NCBI GenBank assembly: GCA_011947345.1
Contig: JAAVTG010000276.1
Location: 1-32,781, forward strand
DNA: 32,781 bases
Direction: 5' to 3'
DNA from: Phytophthora quininea
Lineage: Eukaryota; Oomycota; Peronosporomycetes; Peronosporales; Peronosporaceae
Shown: positions 1-11,916 of the stretch, piece by piece
Layout of the letters: each line of letters opens with the position of its first letter
Numbering within the stretch: the first letter of the stretch is position 1
The notes under the pieces: model-generated
What the model saw: only the letters and a program-made list of their open reading frames with translations
Database searches by the model: none
Told to the model about the DNA's origin: nothing
Program-made: the position numbers and the translations under genes

Positions 1-2060
1 TTATATATGGTCGGCGCTACATATGTATCGCACTAAATGACGTCGCGTTATGGGCTCTATTTTGGGCTTGTGCTGCTGTTTATTCCTGTAGCGCGCTGCT
101 TTTTAGCGCCCAAATGAGTACTACTCGATACACTATTTTCGGTTATCAGACGATACTGACGGTAATACGGATCACAGCATAATGAAACTAAGTGTAGCTG
201 GGGTTTTCAGTATGGCGAACAGGATGGTGATACTCTGAGCGAGCAGAAACAGGCGCATCCGCCAATCAGCGATCCGCAACGAAAACAACGGCTGTACTCC
301 ACCGATTGGGCTGGAAACTGGGAACTATGTTTTCATATACGGAGAACATGATGGTGATAGTCTGATGTGACAGAGACAGGTCCATCAGCCAATCAGCGAT
401 CAGGAACGATTGCTGCGGCTGTACATACCGGTTTCGGCTGAAAACGTAGGGGACGACGCTTTCATACGGGGAAGAAGATGGTGATAGTGTGAAAAGACAG
501 AGACAGGCCCATCACCCAATCAGCGATCGAAGGATAGCTATGGCCGGAATTACCGGATTGGGATGAAAACGTAGGGGACGACGCTTTCATATACGGGGAA
601 GAAGATGGTGATTGTCTGTGATGACATAGACAGGCCCATCAGCCAATCAGCGAGTAGCAACGTTATCTACGGCCGCGCACACCTGCTTCGACTAAAACCT
701 TGAGAATCACGTGTTTGTACGGAGCACGATGGTGACACTGCGAAGTGATAGAGACAGGCCTGTCAAGCAGTCAACGATCGGTAAGGTTCATTACGGCCGC
801 TTACTCCCGTTTGGGATGAGAACTTGGGAGACTACGTTTCGTATGTGGGGAAGAAGATGGTGATAGTTTGCAGCGACAGAAACTGGTGCATCGGCCAATG
901 AGCGTTCACACACGCCATTGCAGGCATCGTACGCCCGACTCAATCGAAACAGTGAAGAGATATGTTTCGACGCAAGGTGAACTTGCTGGCGGGACTCAAC
1001 GAAGAACATAATGAAAGTACGTCCTTGAGTATGTGATTATGAGACAAATGGTGTGTAAGGTCGGAATATGTGTAGCAACTGAATGTGCGTATTGTAGGTT
1101 TGAATGTTTGAATATTTGTATAGTGCGAGTGTATGCAGCGTATCATTGGAGGTTGGGAAGTCTGTTGTCGAGGGAGAATATGTGTAGCATGCGTGTTGTA
1201 TCATATATAGATGTGAGTATGGGAACGACAAAAACGTATGTAGACTAGTTAATGCAACGAGGATCAATAATAAGTAGTGGAAACAGGTCATGGATGACTA
1301 TGCGTGCGAGAGTGCTATTTGTTATTGGGAATCGTATGAAGGTGAGTGAGTGTACGTTTGTGTAGAGTAGGCGTAGGTGTCGAATAGGAGTGTGTAGAGT
1401 GGGAATGTATGCAGAGAATGCGTGTTATTGTGTATGGATGTGTTGGTGTTTGCGTTCGTAGTATATGGTTTGAGTAAATGAACGTGTGAATAGTATGATC
1501 GATAGGTACATGAGAAAGATAGAGTGAGTGAAAGAAAAAAAAGAAAAAAGGAAAAAAAAAAGAAAATAATGATAATAGTTGATTATAATGAGATGGATTG
1601 GGATTGATCGAAAGGTGATTTGAATGAATTGATTGGAGAGTTAGGTAGTAATGTGGAAAATGAGAAGAAGAAGAAGTATGTGGAGAGTGTGGATAGTAGA
1701 TAATAGTGTAAGAGTGTATATGTAAGTGTATGAGGTGTGTAAGAGTAGATATGTAGATATTGTATAGAGAAGAATGAGTATGTGAAATAGGAATGTTTAA
1801 AGAAGGGGTATGTAGAGAATAAATGGGTGTAGTGTAAAGTGTGAGTGTGTAAGATAAGAGTGTGTGAGAAGAGAAAAATGGAGTTGAGGAAGGAATGGAG
1901 AAAATGAGTAATAGAAAATTTGAAAAATGGTGGGTGTTTGTGTGTTTGTGTTTATGTAGAGAATGGATGGATGTTTGTGTGTATGAGGTATGTAGAGATT
2001 AGATGGATGTTTGTGTTTGAGTGTATGTGGAGTATGGATGAATGTTTGTGGTAAATAGAC
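1..2060 (+). repeat. Array unit 1 (6 monomers, tail cut type C)
   Basis: The left window edge cuts just inside the TA head. Monomers start (GATGG anchor) at 223, 350, 477, 604, 728 and 856, with spacings of 124-128 bp, so several carry small deletions relative to the 129-bp norm. The tail has a GAAA-rich purine tract near 1529-1567 and lacks C on this strand from 1610 to 2059. It ends at GGTAAATAGAC, directly followed by the TA head of unit 2. The 52-residue core frame is broken by a deletion in the A run at about position 35 and by an extra GC dinucleotide. Confidence 0.93.
1610..2059 (+). repeat. C-free tail tract, unit 1 (450 bp)
   Basis: No C on this strand between 1609 and 2060. The sequence is A/G/T with AGTGTGTAAG and GGATGTTTGTGT motifs. 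Similar shorter C-free stretches occur in units 2 (3772-4107) and 3 (5952-6227). Confidence 0.9.
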
Positions 2061-4108
2061 TATATATATATGGTCGGCGCTACATATGTATCGCACTAAA
2101 ATGACGTCGCGTTATGGGCTCATTTTGGGCTTTTGCTGCTGTTTATTCCTGTAGCGCGCTGCTTTTTAGCGCCCAAATGAGTACTACTCGATACACTATT
2201 TTCGGTTATCAGACGATACTGACGGTAATACTGATCACAGCATAATGAAACTAAGTGTAACTGGGTTTTTCAGTACGGCGAACATGATGGTGATACTCTG
2301 AGCGAGCAGAAACAGGCGCATCCGCCAATCAGCGATCCGCACGATAACAACGGCTGTACTGCACCGGTTGGGCTGAAAACTGGAGAACTATGTTTTCATA
2401 CGGGGAACATGATGGTGATAGTCTGATGTGACAGAGACAGGCCCATCATCCAATCAGCGATCAGGAACGATTGCTGCGGCTGTACATACCGGTTTCGGCT
2501 GAAAACTTAGGGGACGACGCTTCATATACGGGAAGAAGATGGTGATAGTGTGAAAAGACAGAGACAGGCCCATCACCCAATCAGCGATCGGGAAGGATAG
2601 CTATGGCCGTATTACTGGATTGGGATGAAAACGTGGGAGACGACGTTTTCATGTGTGGAGAACACGATGGTGATTGTCTGAGATGACATAGACAGGCCCA
2701 TCAGCCAATCAGCGAGGAGCAACGTTATCTACGGCCGCACACACCTGCTTCGACTAAAACCTTGAGAATCACGTTTTGTATACGCGGAACACGATGGTGA
2801 CACTGCGAAGTGATAGAGACAGGCCTGTCAAGCAGTCAACGATCAGTAAGGTTCATTACGGCCGTACAAACCTGTTTGGGATGAGAACTTGGGAGACTAC
2901 GTTTTCGTATGTGGGGAAGAAGATGGTGATCGTTTGCAGCGACAGAAACTGGTGCATCCGCCAATGAGCGTTCACAGACGCCATTGCAGGCATCGTACGC
3001 CCGACTCAATCGAAACAGTGAAGAGATATGTTTCGACGCAAGGTGAACTTGCTGGCGGGACTCAACGAAGAACATAATGAAAGTACGTCCTTGAGTATGT
3101 GATTATGAGACAAATGGTGTGTAAGGTCGGAATATGTGTAGCAAATGAATGTGCGTATGTAGGTTTGAATGTTGTAGGTTTAAATGTGTGTAGTGTATGC
3201 AGCGTATCATTGGAGGTTGAAGTCTGTTGTCGAGGGAGAATATGTGTCGAATAAGCGTGTTGTATCATATATAGATGTGTGTATGGGAACGACAAAAACG
3301 TATGTAGACTAGTTAATGAAACGACGATTAAGGACAGGTAGTGGAAACAGGTCATGGATGACTATGCGTGCGAGAGTGTTATTTGTTATTGGGAATCGTA
3401 TGAAGGTGAGTGAGTGTACGCTTGTGTAGAGTAGAGTAGGTGTCGAATAGGAGTGTGTAGAGTGGGAATGTATGCAGAGAATGCGTGTTATTGTGTATGG
3501 ATGTTCGTGTTTGCGTGTTCGTAGTATATGGTTTGAGTAAAATGAAAGTAAATAGTATGATTTGGTGATAGGTAAATGAGAAAGATAGAGTAGGAGTGAA
3601 AGAAAAGAAGAAAAAAGAAAATGATAATAGTTGATTATAATGAGATGGATTGGGATTGATCGGAAAGGTGATTTGAATGATTTGATAGAGATAGGTAGTA
3701 ATGTGGAAAATGAGAAGAAGAAGAAGTATGGAGAGTATGGATAGTATATAATCGTGTAAGAGTGTATATACGTGTAAGTGTAGGAGGTGTGTAAGAGTAA
3801 AATGTATATTGTATGGAGAAGAATGAGTATGTGAAATAGGAATGTTTAAAGAAGAAGTATGTAGAGAATAAATGGGTGTAGTAAAGTGTGAGTGTGTAAG
3901 ATAAGAGTGTGTGAGAAGAGAAAAATGGAGTTGAGGAAGGAATGGAGAAAATGAGTAATAGAAAATTTAAGAAAAATGGTGGGTGTTTGTGTGTTTGTGT
4001 TTATGTAGAGAATGGATGGATGTTTGTGTATGAGTGTATGTAGAGAATAGATGGATGTTTGTGTTTGAGTGTATGTGGAGTATGGATGAATGTTTGTGGT
4101 AAATAGAC
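2061..4108 (+). repeat. Array unit 2 (6 monomers, tail cut type C)
   Basis: Monomers start at 2286, 2411, 2538, 2666, 2793 and 2922. The tail ends at the same GGTAAATAGAC cut as unit 1, so units 1 and 2 are probably a tandem duplication. The tail around 3720-3780 is the closest in this array to the detached tail copy at 29484 onward (both have GGAGAGTATGGATAGTATATAAT). The core frame is shifted by the extra GC dinucleotide. Confidence 0.93.
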
Positions 4109-6228
4109 TATATATATGGTCGGCGCTACATATGTATCGCACTAAAATGACGTCGCGTTATGGGCTCTATTTTGGGCTTTTGCTGCTGTTTATTCCTGTA
4201 GCGCTGCTTTTAGCGCCCAAATGAGTACTACTCGATACACTATTTTCGGTTATCAGACGATACTGACGGTAATACTGATCACAGCATAACGAAACTAAGT
4301 GTAGCTGGTTTTTCAGTAAGGCAAACATGATGGTGATGCTCTGAGCGAGCAGAAACAGGCCCATCCGCCAATCAGCGATCCGCAACGAAAACAACGGCTG
4401 TACTGCACCGGTTGAGCTGAAAACTTGGGAGACTACGTTTTCATATACGGGGAACATGACGGTGATAGTCCCATGTGACAGAGACAGGCCCATCATCCAA
4501 TCAGCGATCAGGAACGATTGCTGCGGCTGTACTCCACTGATTGGGCTGAAAACTTGTGGAAGTATGTTTTCATATACGCGGAACATGATGGTGATAGTAC
4601 GACGACAGAGACAGGCCCATCACCCAATCAGCGATCGGGAAGGATAGCTATGGCCGGAATTACCGGATTGGGATGAAAACTTGGGAGACTACGTTTTCAT
4701 GTGTGGAGAACACGATGGTGATCGTCTGTGGTGACATAGACAGGCCCATCAGCCAATCAGCGAGGAGCAACGTTATCTACGGTGGCACACACCTGATTCG
4801 ACTAAAAACTTGGAGAATCACGTTTTGTATATGAGGAACACGATGGTGACACTGCGAAGTGATAGAGACAGGCCTGTCAAGCAGTCAACGATCAGTAAGG
4901 TTCATTACGGCTGTACAAACCTGTTTGGGATGAGAACTTGGGAGACTACGTTTTCGTATGTGGGGAAGAAGATGGTGATAGTTGGCAGCGACAGAAACTG
5001 GTGCATCCGCCAATGAGCGTTCACACACGCCATTGCAGGCATCGTACGCCCGACGGATTCGAAACAGTGAAGAGATATGTTTCGACGCAAGGTGAACATG
5101 CTGGCGGGACTCAACGAAGAACATAATGAAAGTACGTCCTTGAGTCTGTGATTATGAGACAAATGGTGTGTAAGGTCGGAATATGTGTAGCAAATGAATG
5201 TGCGTATGTAGGTTTAAATGTTTGTGTAGTGCGAGTGTATGCAGCGTATCATTGGAGGTTGGGAAGTCTGTTGTCGAGGGAGAATATGTGTCGAATAAGC
5301 GTGTTGTATCATATATAGATGTGTGTATGGGAACGACAAAAACGTATGTAGACTAGTTAATGCAACGAGGATCAATAAGAAGTAGTGGAAAACGGTCATG
5401 GATGACTATGCGTGCGAGAGTGGTATTTGTTATTGGGAATCGTATGAAGGTGAGTGAGTGTACGCTTGTGTAGAGTAGGAGTAGGTGTCGAATAGGAGTG
5501 TGTAGAGTGGGAATGTATGCAGAGAATGCGTGTTATTGTGTATGGATGTGTTGGTGTTTGCGTGTTCGTAGTATATGGTTTGAGTAAATGAACGTGTGAA
5601 TAGTATGATTTGGTGATAGGTACATGAGAAAGATAGAGTGAAAGAAAAAGAAAAAAGAAAAAAAGAAAATAATGATAATAGTTGATTATAATGAGATGGA
5701 TTGGGATTGATCGGAAAGGTGATTTGAATGAATTGATTGAGAGTTAGGTAGTAATGTGGAAAAATGAGAAGAAGAAGAAGTATGTGGAGAGTGTGGATAG
5801 TAGATAATAGTGTAAGAGTGTGTATAGTGTAAGTGTATGAGGTGTGTAAGAGTAGATATGTAGATATTGTATAGAGAAGAATGAGTATGTGAAATAGGAA
5901 TGTTTAAAGAAGGGGTATGTAGAGAATAAATGGGTGTAGTGTAAAGTATGCGTGTGTAAGATAAGAGTGTGTGAGAAGAGAAAAAATGGAGTTGAGGAAG
6001 GAATAGAGAAAGTTTGAGTAATAGAAGATTAAAGAAAAGTATGGATGTTTGTGTGTGTGAGTGTATGTAGAGTATGTAGAGTATGGATGTTTGTGGTAAA
6101 TAGAAGTGTGTGTGTAAGTATGAGTGAGTGTAAGTATGTGTGAGTGTAAATAGAGAGTAAGTGTAAAGAGTGTGAGTGTGAATAGAGTGTGATTGTTGTA
6201 GAGTATAAGTGTGTAAAGTATGAGTATC
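4109..6228 (+). repeat. Array unit 3 (6 monomers, tail cut type D)
   Basis: Monomers start at 4329, 4458, 4587, 4714, 4842 and 4971. Spacing is 129 bp except for a 2-bp loss (a GT missing near 4604) and a 1-bp loss in a T run near 4823. Monomers are of the same subtype as units 4 and 9 (first monomer begins with ATGATGGTGATGCTCTG). The tail continues further than in units 1 and 2, through GGTAAATAGAAGTG, and is cut after AAGTATGAGTAT. The core lacks the extra GC but has one T fewer in the T run near 4208, which breaks the small frame. Confidence 0.93.
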
Positions 6229-6253
6229 TATATATATATGGTCGGCGCTACAT

Positions 6254-6412
6254 ATGTATCGCACTAAAATGACGTCGCGTTATGGGCTCTATTTTGGGCT
6301 TTTGCTGCTGTTTATTCCTGTAGCGCTGCTTTTTAGCGCCCAAATGAGTACTACTCGATACACTATTTTCGGTTATCAGACGATACTGACGGTAATACTG
6401 ATCACAGCATAA
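6254..6412 (+). CDS. Small hydrophobic core ORF, unit 4 (52 aa, unproven)
   Basis: An ATG-initiated frame of 52 codons beginning 14 bases after the start of the GGTCGGCG motif. The product has a basic start (MYRTKMTSRY), a hydrophobic run GLYFGLLLLFIPVALLFSA, a polar stretch, and a second hydrophobic end ILTVILITA before the stop. The layout resembles a signal peptide or a short membrane peptide. I know no family for it. The same frame is intact in only 5 of 17 units and shifted in the rest, so it may be a fossil first exon or chance. Confidence 0.25.
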   Translation: MYRTKMTSRYGLYFGLLLLFIPVALLFSAQMSTTRYTIFGYQTILTVILITA

Positions 6413-6578
6413 CGAAACTAAGTGTAGCTGGTTTTTTCAGTAAGGCAAACATGATGGTGATGCTCTGAGCGAGCAGAAACAGGCCCATCCGCCAATCAGC
6501 GATCCGCAACGAAAACAACGGCTGTACTGCACCGGTTGAGCTGAAAACTTGGGAGACTACGTTTTCATATACGGGAAC

Positions 6579-7142
6579 ATGACGGTGATAGTCCCATGTG
6601 ACAGAGACAGGCCCATCATCCAATCAGCGATCAGGAACGATTGCTGCGGCTGTACTCCACTGATTGGGCTGAAAACTTGTGGAAGTATGTTTTCATATAC
6701 GCGGAACATGATGGTGATAGTACGACGTGACAGAGACAGGCCCATCACCCAATCAGCGATCGGGAAGGATAGCTATGGCCGGAATTACCGGATTGGGATG
6801 AAAACTTGGGAGACTACGTTTTCATGTGTGGAGAACACGATGGTGATCGTCTGTGGTGACATAGACAGGCCCATCAGCCAATCAGCGAGGAGCAACGTTA
6901 TCTACGGTGGCACACACCTGATTCGACTAAAAACTTGGAGAATCACGTTTTTGTATATGAGGAACACGATGGTGACACTGCGAAGTGATAGAGACAGGCC
7001 TGTCAAGCAGTCAGCGATCAGTAAGGTTCATTACGGCTGTACAAACCTGTTTGGGATGAGAACTTGGGAGACTACGTTTTCGTATGTGGGGAAGAAGATG
7101 GTGATAGTTGGCAGCGACAGAAACTGGTGCATCCGCCAATGA
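6579..7142 (+). other. Open frame across 4.4 monomers (187 codons), unit 4
   Basis: From an ATG at 6579 the frame stays open through the monomers because these copies are exactly 129 bp (43 codons) apart. The translation is periodic, with DRDRPI-x-QSAI and KTWETTF recurring every 43 residues. No known repeat family is recognised. In most other units the same frame is broken by stops or 1-2-bp indels, and the opposite strand is also open here. A stop-free monomer with a length divisible by three gives long frames automatically, so I do not call it a gene. Confidence 0.2.
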
Positions 7143-7923
7143 GCGTTCACACACGCCATTGCAGGCATCGTACGCCCGACGGATTCGAAACAGTGAAGAG
7201 ATATGTTTCGACGCAAGGTGAACATGCTGGCGGGACTCAACGAAGAACATAATGAAAGTACGTCCTTGAGTCTGTGATTATGAGACAAATGGTGTGTAAG
7301 GTCGGAATATGTGTAGCAAATGAATGTGCGTATGTAGGTTTAAATGTTTGTAGTGCGAGTGTATGCAGCGTATCATTGGAGGTTGGGAAGTCTGTTGTCG
7401 AGGGAGAATATGTGTCGAATAAGCGTGTTGTATCATATATACATGTGTGTATGGGAACGACAAAAACGTATGTAGACTAGTTAATGCAACGAGGATCAAT
7501 AAGAAGTAGTAGAAAACGGTTTTGGATGACTATGCGCGAGAGTGTTATTTGTTATTGGGAATCGTATGAAGGTGAGTGAGTGTACGCTTGTGTAGAGTAG
7601 GCGTAGGTGTCGAATAGGAGTATGTAGAGTGGGAATGTATGCCGAGAATGCGTGTTATTGTGTATGGATGTGTTGGTGTTTGCGTGTTCGTAGTGTATGG
7701 TTTGAGTAAAAGGAAGGAGTAAAAAATATGATTTGGTGATAGGTAAATGAGAAAGATAGAGTGGGAGTGAAAGAAAAAGAAAAGAATGATAATAGTTGAT
7801 TATAATGAGATGGATTGGGATTGATAGAAAAGGTGATTTGAATGAATTGATTGAGAGTTAGGTAGTAATGTGGAAAAATGAGAAGAAGAAGAAGTATGTG
7901 GAGAGTGTGGATAGTAGATAATC

Positions 7924-9342
7924 TATATATATATGGTCGGCGCTACATATGTATCGCACTAAAATGACGTCGCGTTATGGGCTCTATTTTGGGCTTTGCT
8001 GCTGTTTATTCCTGTAGCGCGCTGCTTTTTAGCGCCCAAATGAGTACTACTCGATACACTATTTTCGGTTATCAGACGATACTGACGGTAATACTGATCA
8101 CAGCATAATGAAACTAAGTGTAACTGGGGTTTTCAGTATGGCGAACAGGATGGTGATACTCTGAGCGAGCAGAAACAGGCGCATCCGCCAATCAGCGATC
8201 CGCAACGATAACAACGGCTGTACTGCACCGGTTGAGCTGAAAACTTGGGAGACTACGTTTTCATATACGGGGAGCATGATGGTGACAGTCCCATGTGACA
8301 GAGACAGGCCCATCATCCAATCAGCGATCAGGAACGATTGCTGCGGCTGTACATACCGGTTTCGGCTGAAACCTTAGGGGACCACGCTTTCATATACGGG
8401 GAAGAAGATGGTGATAGTGTGAAAAGACATAGACAGGCCCATCACCCAATCAGCGATCGGGAAGGATAGCTATGGCCGGAATTACCGGATTGGGATGAAA
8501 ACGTGGGAGACTACGTTTTCATATGTGGAGAACACGATGTTGATCATCTGAGTTGACATAGACAGGCCCATCAGTCAATCAGCGAGTAGCAGCGTTATCT
8601 ACGGTGGCACACACCTGCTTCGACTAAAACCTTGGAGAATCACGTGTTTGTATACGCGGAACACGATGGTGACACTGCGAAGTGATAGAGACAGGCCTGT
8701 GAACCAATCGACGATCAGAAATGATAACTGCGGGTGTACACACCCGTTTGGGCTGAAAACTAGCGAGACTACGTATTCATACGCAAGGAACAAAATGGTG
8801 ATAGGTTGAAGTGACAGAAACTGGTGCATCGGCCAATGAGCGTTCACACACGCCATTGCAGGCATCGTACGCCCGACTCAATCGAAACAGTGAAGAGATA
8901 TGTTTCGACGCAAGGCGGACATGCTGGCGGGACTCAACGAAGAACATAATGAAAGTACGTCCTTGGGTATGTGGTTATGAGACAAATGGGGTGTAAGGTC
9001 GGAATATGTGTAGCAACTGAATGTGCGTATGTAGGTTTGAATGTTTGTGTAGTGCGAGTGTATGCAGCGTATCATTGGAGGTTGGGAAGTCTGTTGTCGA
9101 GGGAGAATATGTGTCGAATAAGCGTGTTGTATCATATATAGATGTGTGTATGGGAACGACAAAAACGTATGTAGACTAGTTAATGCAACGAGGATCAATA
9201 AGAAGTAGTGGAAACAGGTCATGGATGACTATGCGTGCGAGAGTGGTATTTGTTATTGGGAATCGTATGAAGGTGAGTGAGTGTACGCTTGTGTAGAGTA
9301 TGCGTAGGTGTAGCATATGAGTGTGTATAGCGGAATGTATGC
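7924..9342 (+). repeat. Array unit 5 (6 monomers, tail cut type A)
   Basis: Monomers start at 8149, 8278, 8407, 8536, 8665 and 8794; all spacings are exactly 129 bp. The last anchor reads AATGG rather than GATGG. The tail is short and cut after GAATGTATGC. Nearly identical to unit 12 (17846-19262) and forms with unit 6 a two-unit block duplicated as units 12-13. Confidence 0.94.
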
Positions 9343-10496
9343 TTATATATATATGGTCGGCGCTACATATGTATCGCACTAAAATGACGTCGCGTTATGG
9401 GCTCTATTTTGGGCTTTTGCTGCTGTTTATTCCTGTAGCGCGCTGCTTTTTAGCGCCCAAATGAGTACTGCTCGATACACTATTTTCGGTTATCAGACGA
9501 TACTGACAGTAATACTGATCACAGCATAATGAAACTAAGTGTAACTGGGGTTTTCAGTATGGCGAACAGGATGGTGATACTCTGAGCGAGCAGAAACAGG
9601 CGCATCCGCCAATCAGCGATCCGCAACGATAACAACGGCTGTACTCTACTGGTTGGGCTGAAAACTTGGGAAGTATGTTTTCATATACGGGGAAGAAGAT
9701 GGTGATAGTGTGAAAAGACAGAGACAGGCCCATCACCCAATCAGCGATCAGGAACGATTGCTGCGGCTGTACATACCGGTTTAGGCTGAAAACGTAAGGG
9801 ACGACGCTTTCATATACGGGGAAGAAGATGGTGATAGTGTGAAAAGACATAGACAGGCCCATCACCCAATCAGCGATCGGGAAGGATAGCTATGACCGGA
9901 ATTACCGGATTGGGATGAAAACTTGGGAGACTACGTTTTCGTATGTGGGGAAGAAGATGGTGATAGTTTGCAGCGACAGAAACTGGTGCATCGGCCAATG
10001 AGCGTTCACACACGCCATTGCAGGCATCGTACGCCCGACTCAATCGAAACAGTGAAGAGATATGTTTCGACGCAAGGCGGACATGCTGGCGGACTCAACG
10101 AAGAACATAATGAAAGTACGTCCTTGAGTATGTGGTTATGAGACAAATGGGGTGTAAGGTCGGAATATGTGTAGCAAATGAATGTGCGTATGTAGGTTTG
10201 AATGTTTGTGTAGTGCGAGTGTATGCAGCGTATCATTGGAGGTTGGGAAGTCTGTTGTCGAGGGAGAATATGTGTCGAATAAGCGTGTTGTATCATATAT
10301 AGATGTGTGTATGGGAACGACAAAAACGTACGTAGACTAGTTAATGAAACGAGGATCAATAAGAAGTAGTGGAAAACGGTCATGGATGACTATGCGTGCG
10401 AGAGTGGTATTGGGAATCGTATGAAGGTGAGTGAGTGTACGCTTGTGTAGAGTATGCGTAGGTGTAGCATATGAGTGTGTATAGCGGAATGTATGC
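9343..10496 (+). repeat. Array unit 6 (4 monomers, tail cut type A)
   Basis: A short unit with only four monomers, starting at 9570, 9698, 9827 and 9956. Compared with six-monomer units it lacks two whole monomers (about 258 bp), as expected from unequal exchange in register. Tail cut after GAATGTATGC. Closest relatives are units 8, 13, 14 and 15. Confidence 0.94.
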
Positions 10497-11916
10497 TTAT
10501 ATATATATGGTCGGCGCTACATATGTATCGCACTAAAATGACGTCGCGTTATGGGCTCTATTTTGGGCTTTTGCTGCTGTTTATTCCTGTAGCGCGCTGC
10601 TTTTTAGCGCCCAAATGAGTACTACTCGATACACTATTTTCGGTTATCAGACGATACTGACGGTAATACTGATCACAGCATAATGAAACTAAGTGTAACT
10701 GGTTTTCAGTATGGCGAACATGATGGTGATACTCTGAGCGAGCAGAAACAGGCGCATCCGCCAATCAGCGATCCGCAACGAAAACAACGGCTGTACTGCA
10801 CCGGTTGAGCTGAAAACTTGGGAGACTACGTTTTCATATACGGGGAACATGACGGTGATAGTCCCATGTGACAGAGACAGGCCCATCATCCAATCAGCGA
10901 TCAGGAACGATTGCTGCGGCTGTACTCCACTGATTGGGCTGAAAACTTGTGGAAGTATGTTTTCATATACGCGGAACATGATGGTGATAGTACGACGTGA
11001 CAGAGACAGGCCCATCACCCAATCAGCGATCGGGAAGGATAGCTATGGCCGGAATTACCGGATTGGGATGAAAACTTGGGAGACTACGTTTTCATGTGTG
11101 GAGAACACGATGTTGATCATCTGAGTTGACATAGACAGGCCCATCAGTCAATCAGCGAGTAGCAGCGTTATCTACGGTGGCACACACCTGCTTCGACTAA
11201 AACCTTGGAGAATCACGTGTTTGTATACGCGGAACACGATGGTGACACTGCGAAGTGATAGAGACAGGCCTGTGAACCAATCGACGATCAGAAATGATAA
11301 CTGCGGGTGTACACACCCGTTTGGGATGAAAACTAGCGAGACTACGTATTCATACGCAAGGAAGAAGATGGTGATAGGTTGAAGCGACAGAAACTGGTGC
11401 ATCGGCCAATGAGCGTTCACACACGCCATTGCAGGCATCGTACGCCCGACTCAATCGAAACAGTGAAGAGATATGTTTCGACGCAAGGCGGACATGCTGG
11501 CGGGACTCAACGAAGAACATAATGAAAGTACGTCCTTGGGTATGTGGTTATGAGACAAATGGGGTGTAAGGTCGGAATATGCGTAGCAACTGAATGTGCG
11601 TATGTAGGTTTGAATGTTTGTGTAGTGCGAGTGTATGCAGCGTATCATTGGAGGTTGGGAAGTCTGTTGTCGAGGGAGAATATGTGTCGAATAAGCGTGT
11701 TGTATCATATATAGATGTGTGTATGGGAACGACAAAAACGTATGTAGACTAGTTAATGCAACGAGGATCAATAAGAAGTAGTGGAAACAGGTCATGGATG
11801 ACTATGCGTGCGAGAGTGTTATTTGTTATTGGGAATCGTATGAAGGTGAGTGAGTGTACGCTTGTGTAGAGTATGCGTAGGTGTAGCATATGAGTGTGTA
11901 TAGCGGGAATGTATGC
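10497..11916 (+). repeat. Array unit 7 (6 monomers, mosaic, tail cut type A)
   Basis: Monomers start at 10722, 10851, 10980, 11109, 11238 and 11367, all spaced 129 bp. Monomers 2-3 match the unit 4/9 subtype (GTCCCATGTGAC, TACTCCACTGATTGG). From the fourth monomer the sequence switches to the unit 5/12 subtype (GATGTTGATCATCTGAG, GTGAACCAATCGACGATC). The switch lies near 11100-11115. Tail cut after GAATGTATGC. Confidence 0.92.

Larger units (their letters stand above)
6229..7923 (+). repeat. Array unit 4 (6 monomers, tail cut type B)
   Basis: Monomers start at 6453, 6581, 6710, 6839, 6968 and 7097; four consecutive spacings are exactly 129 bp. The tail is cut after GTAGATAAT and followed by the TA head of unit 5. 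Length and sequence are nearly those of unit 9. It carries an intact 52-residue core frame and the longest open plus-strand frame across monomers (6579-7142). Confidence 0.94.

Noticed and set aside
6579..7142. Plus-strand 187-codon frame as a real secreted repeat-protein gene downstream of the hydrophobic core frame
   Set aside because: The core frame ends in a stop and lies in a different frame, no splice sites are evident, most other units have broken frames, and the opposite strand is equally open.
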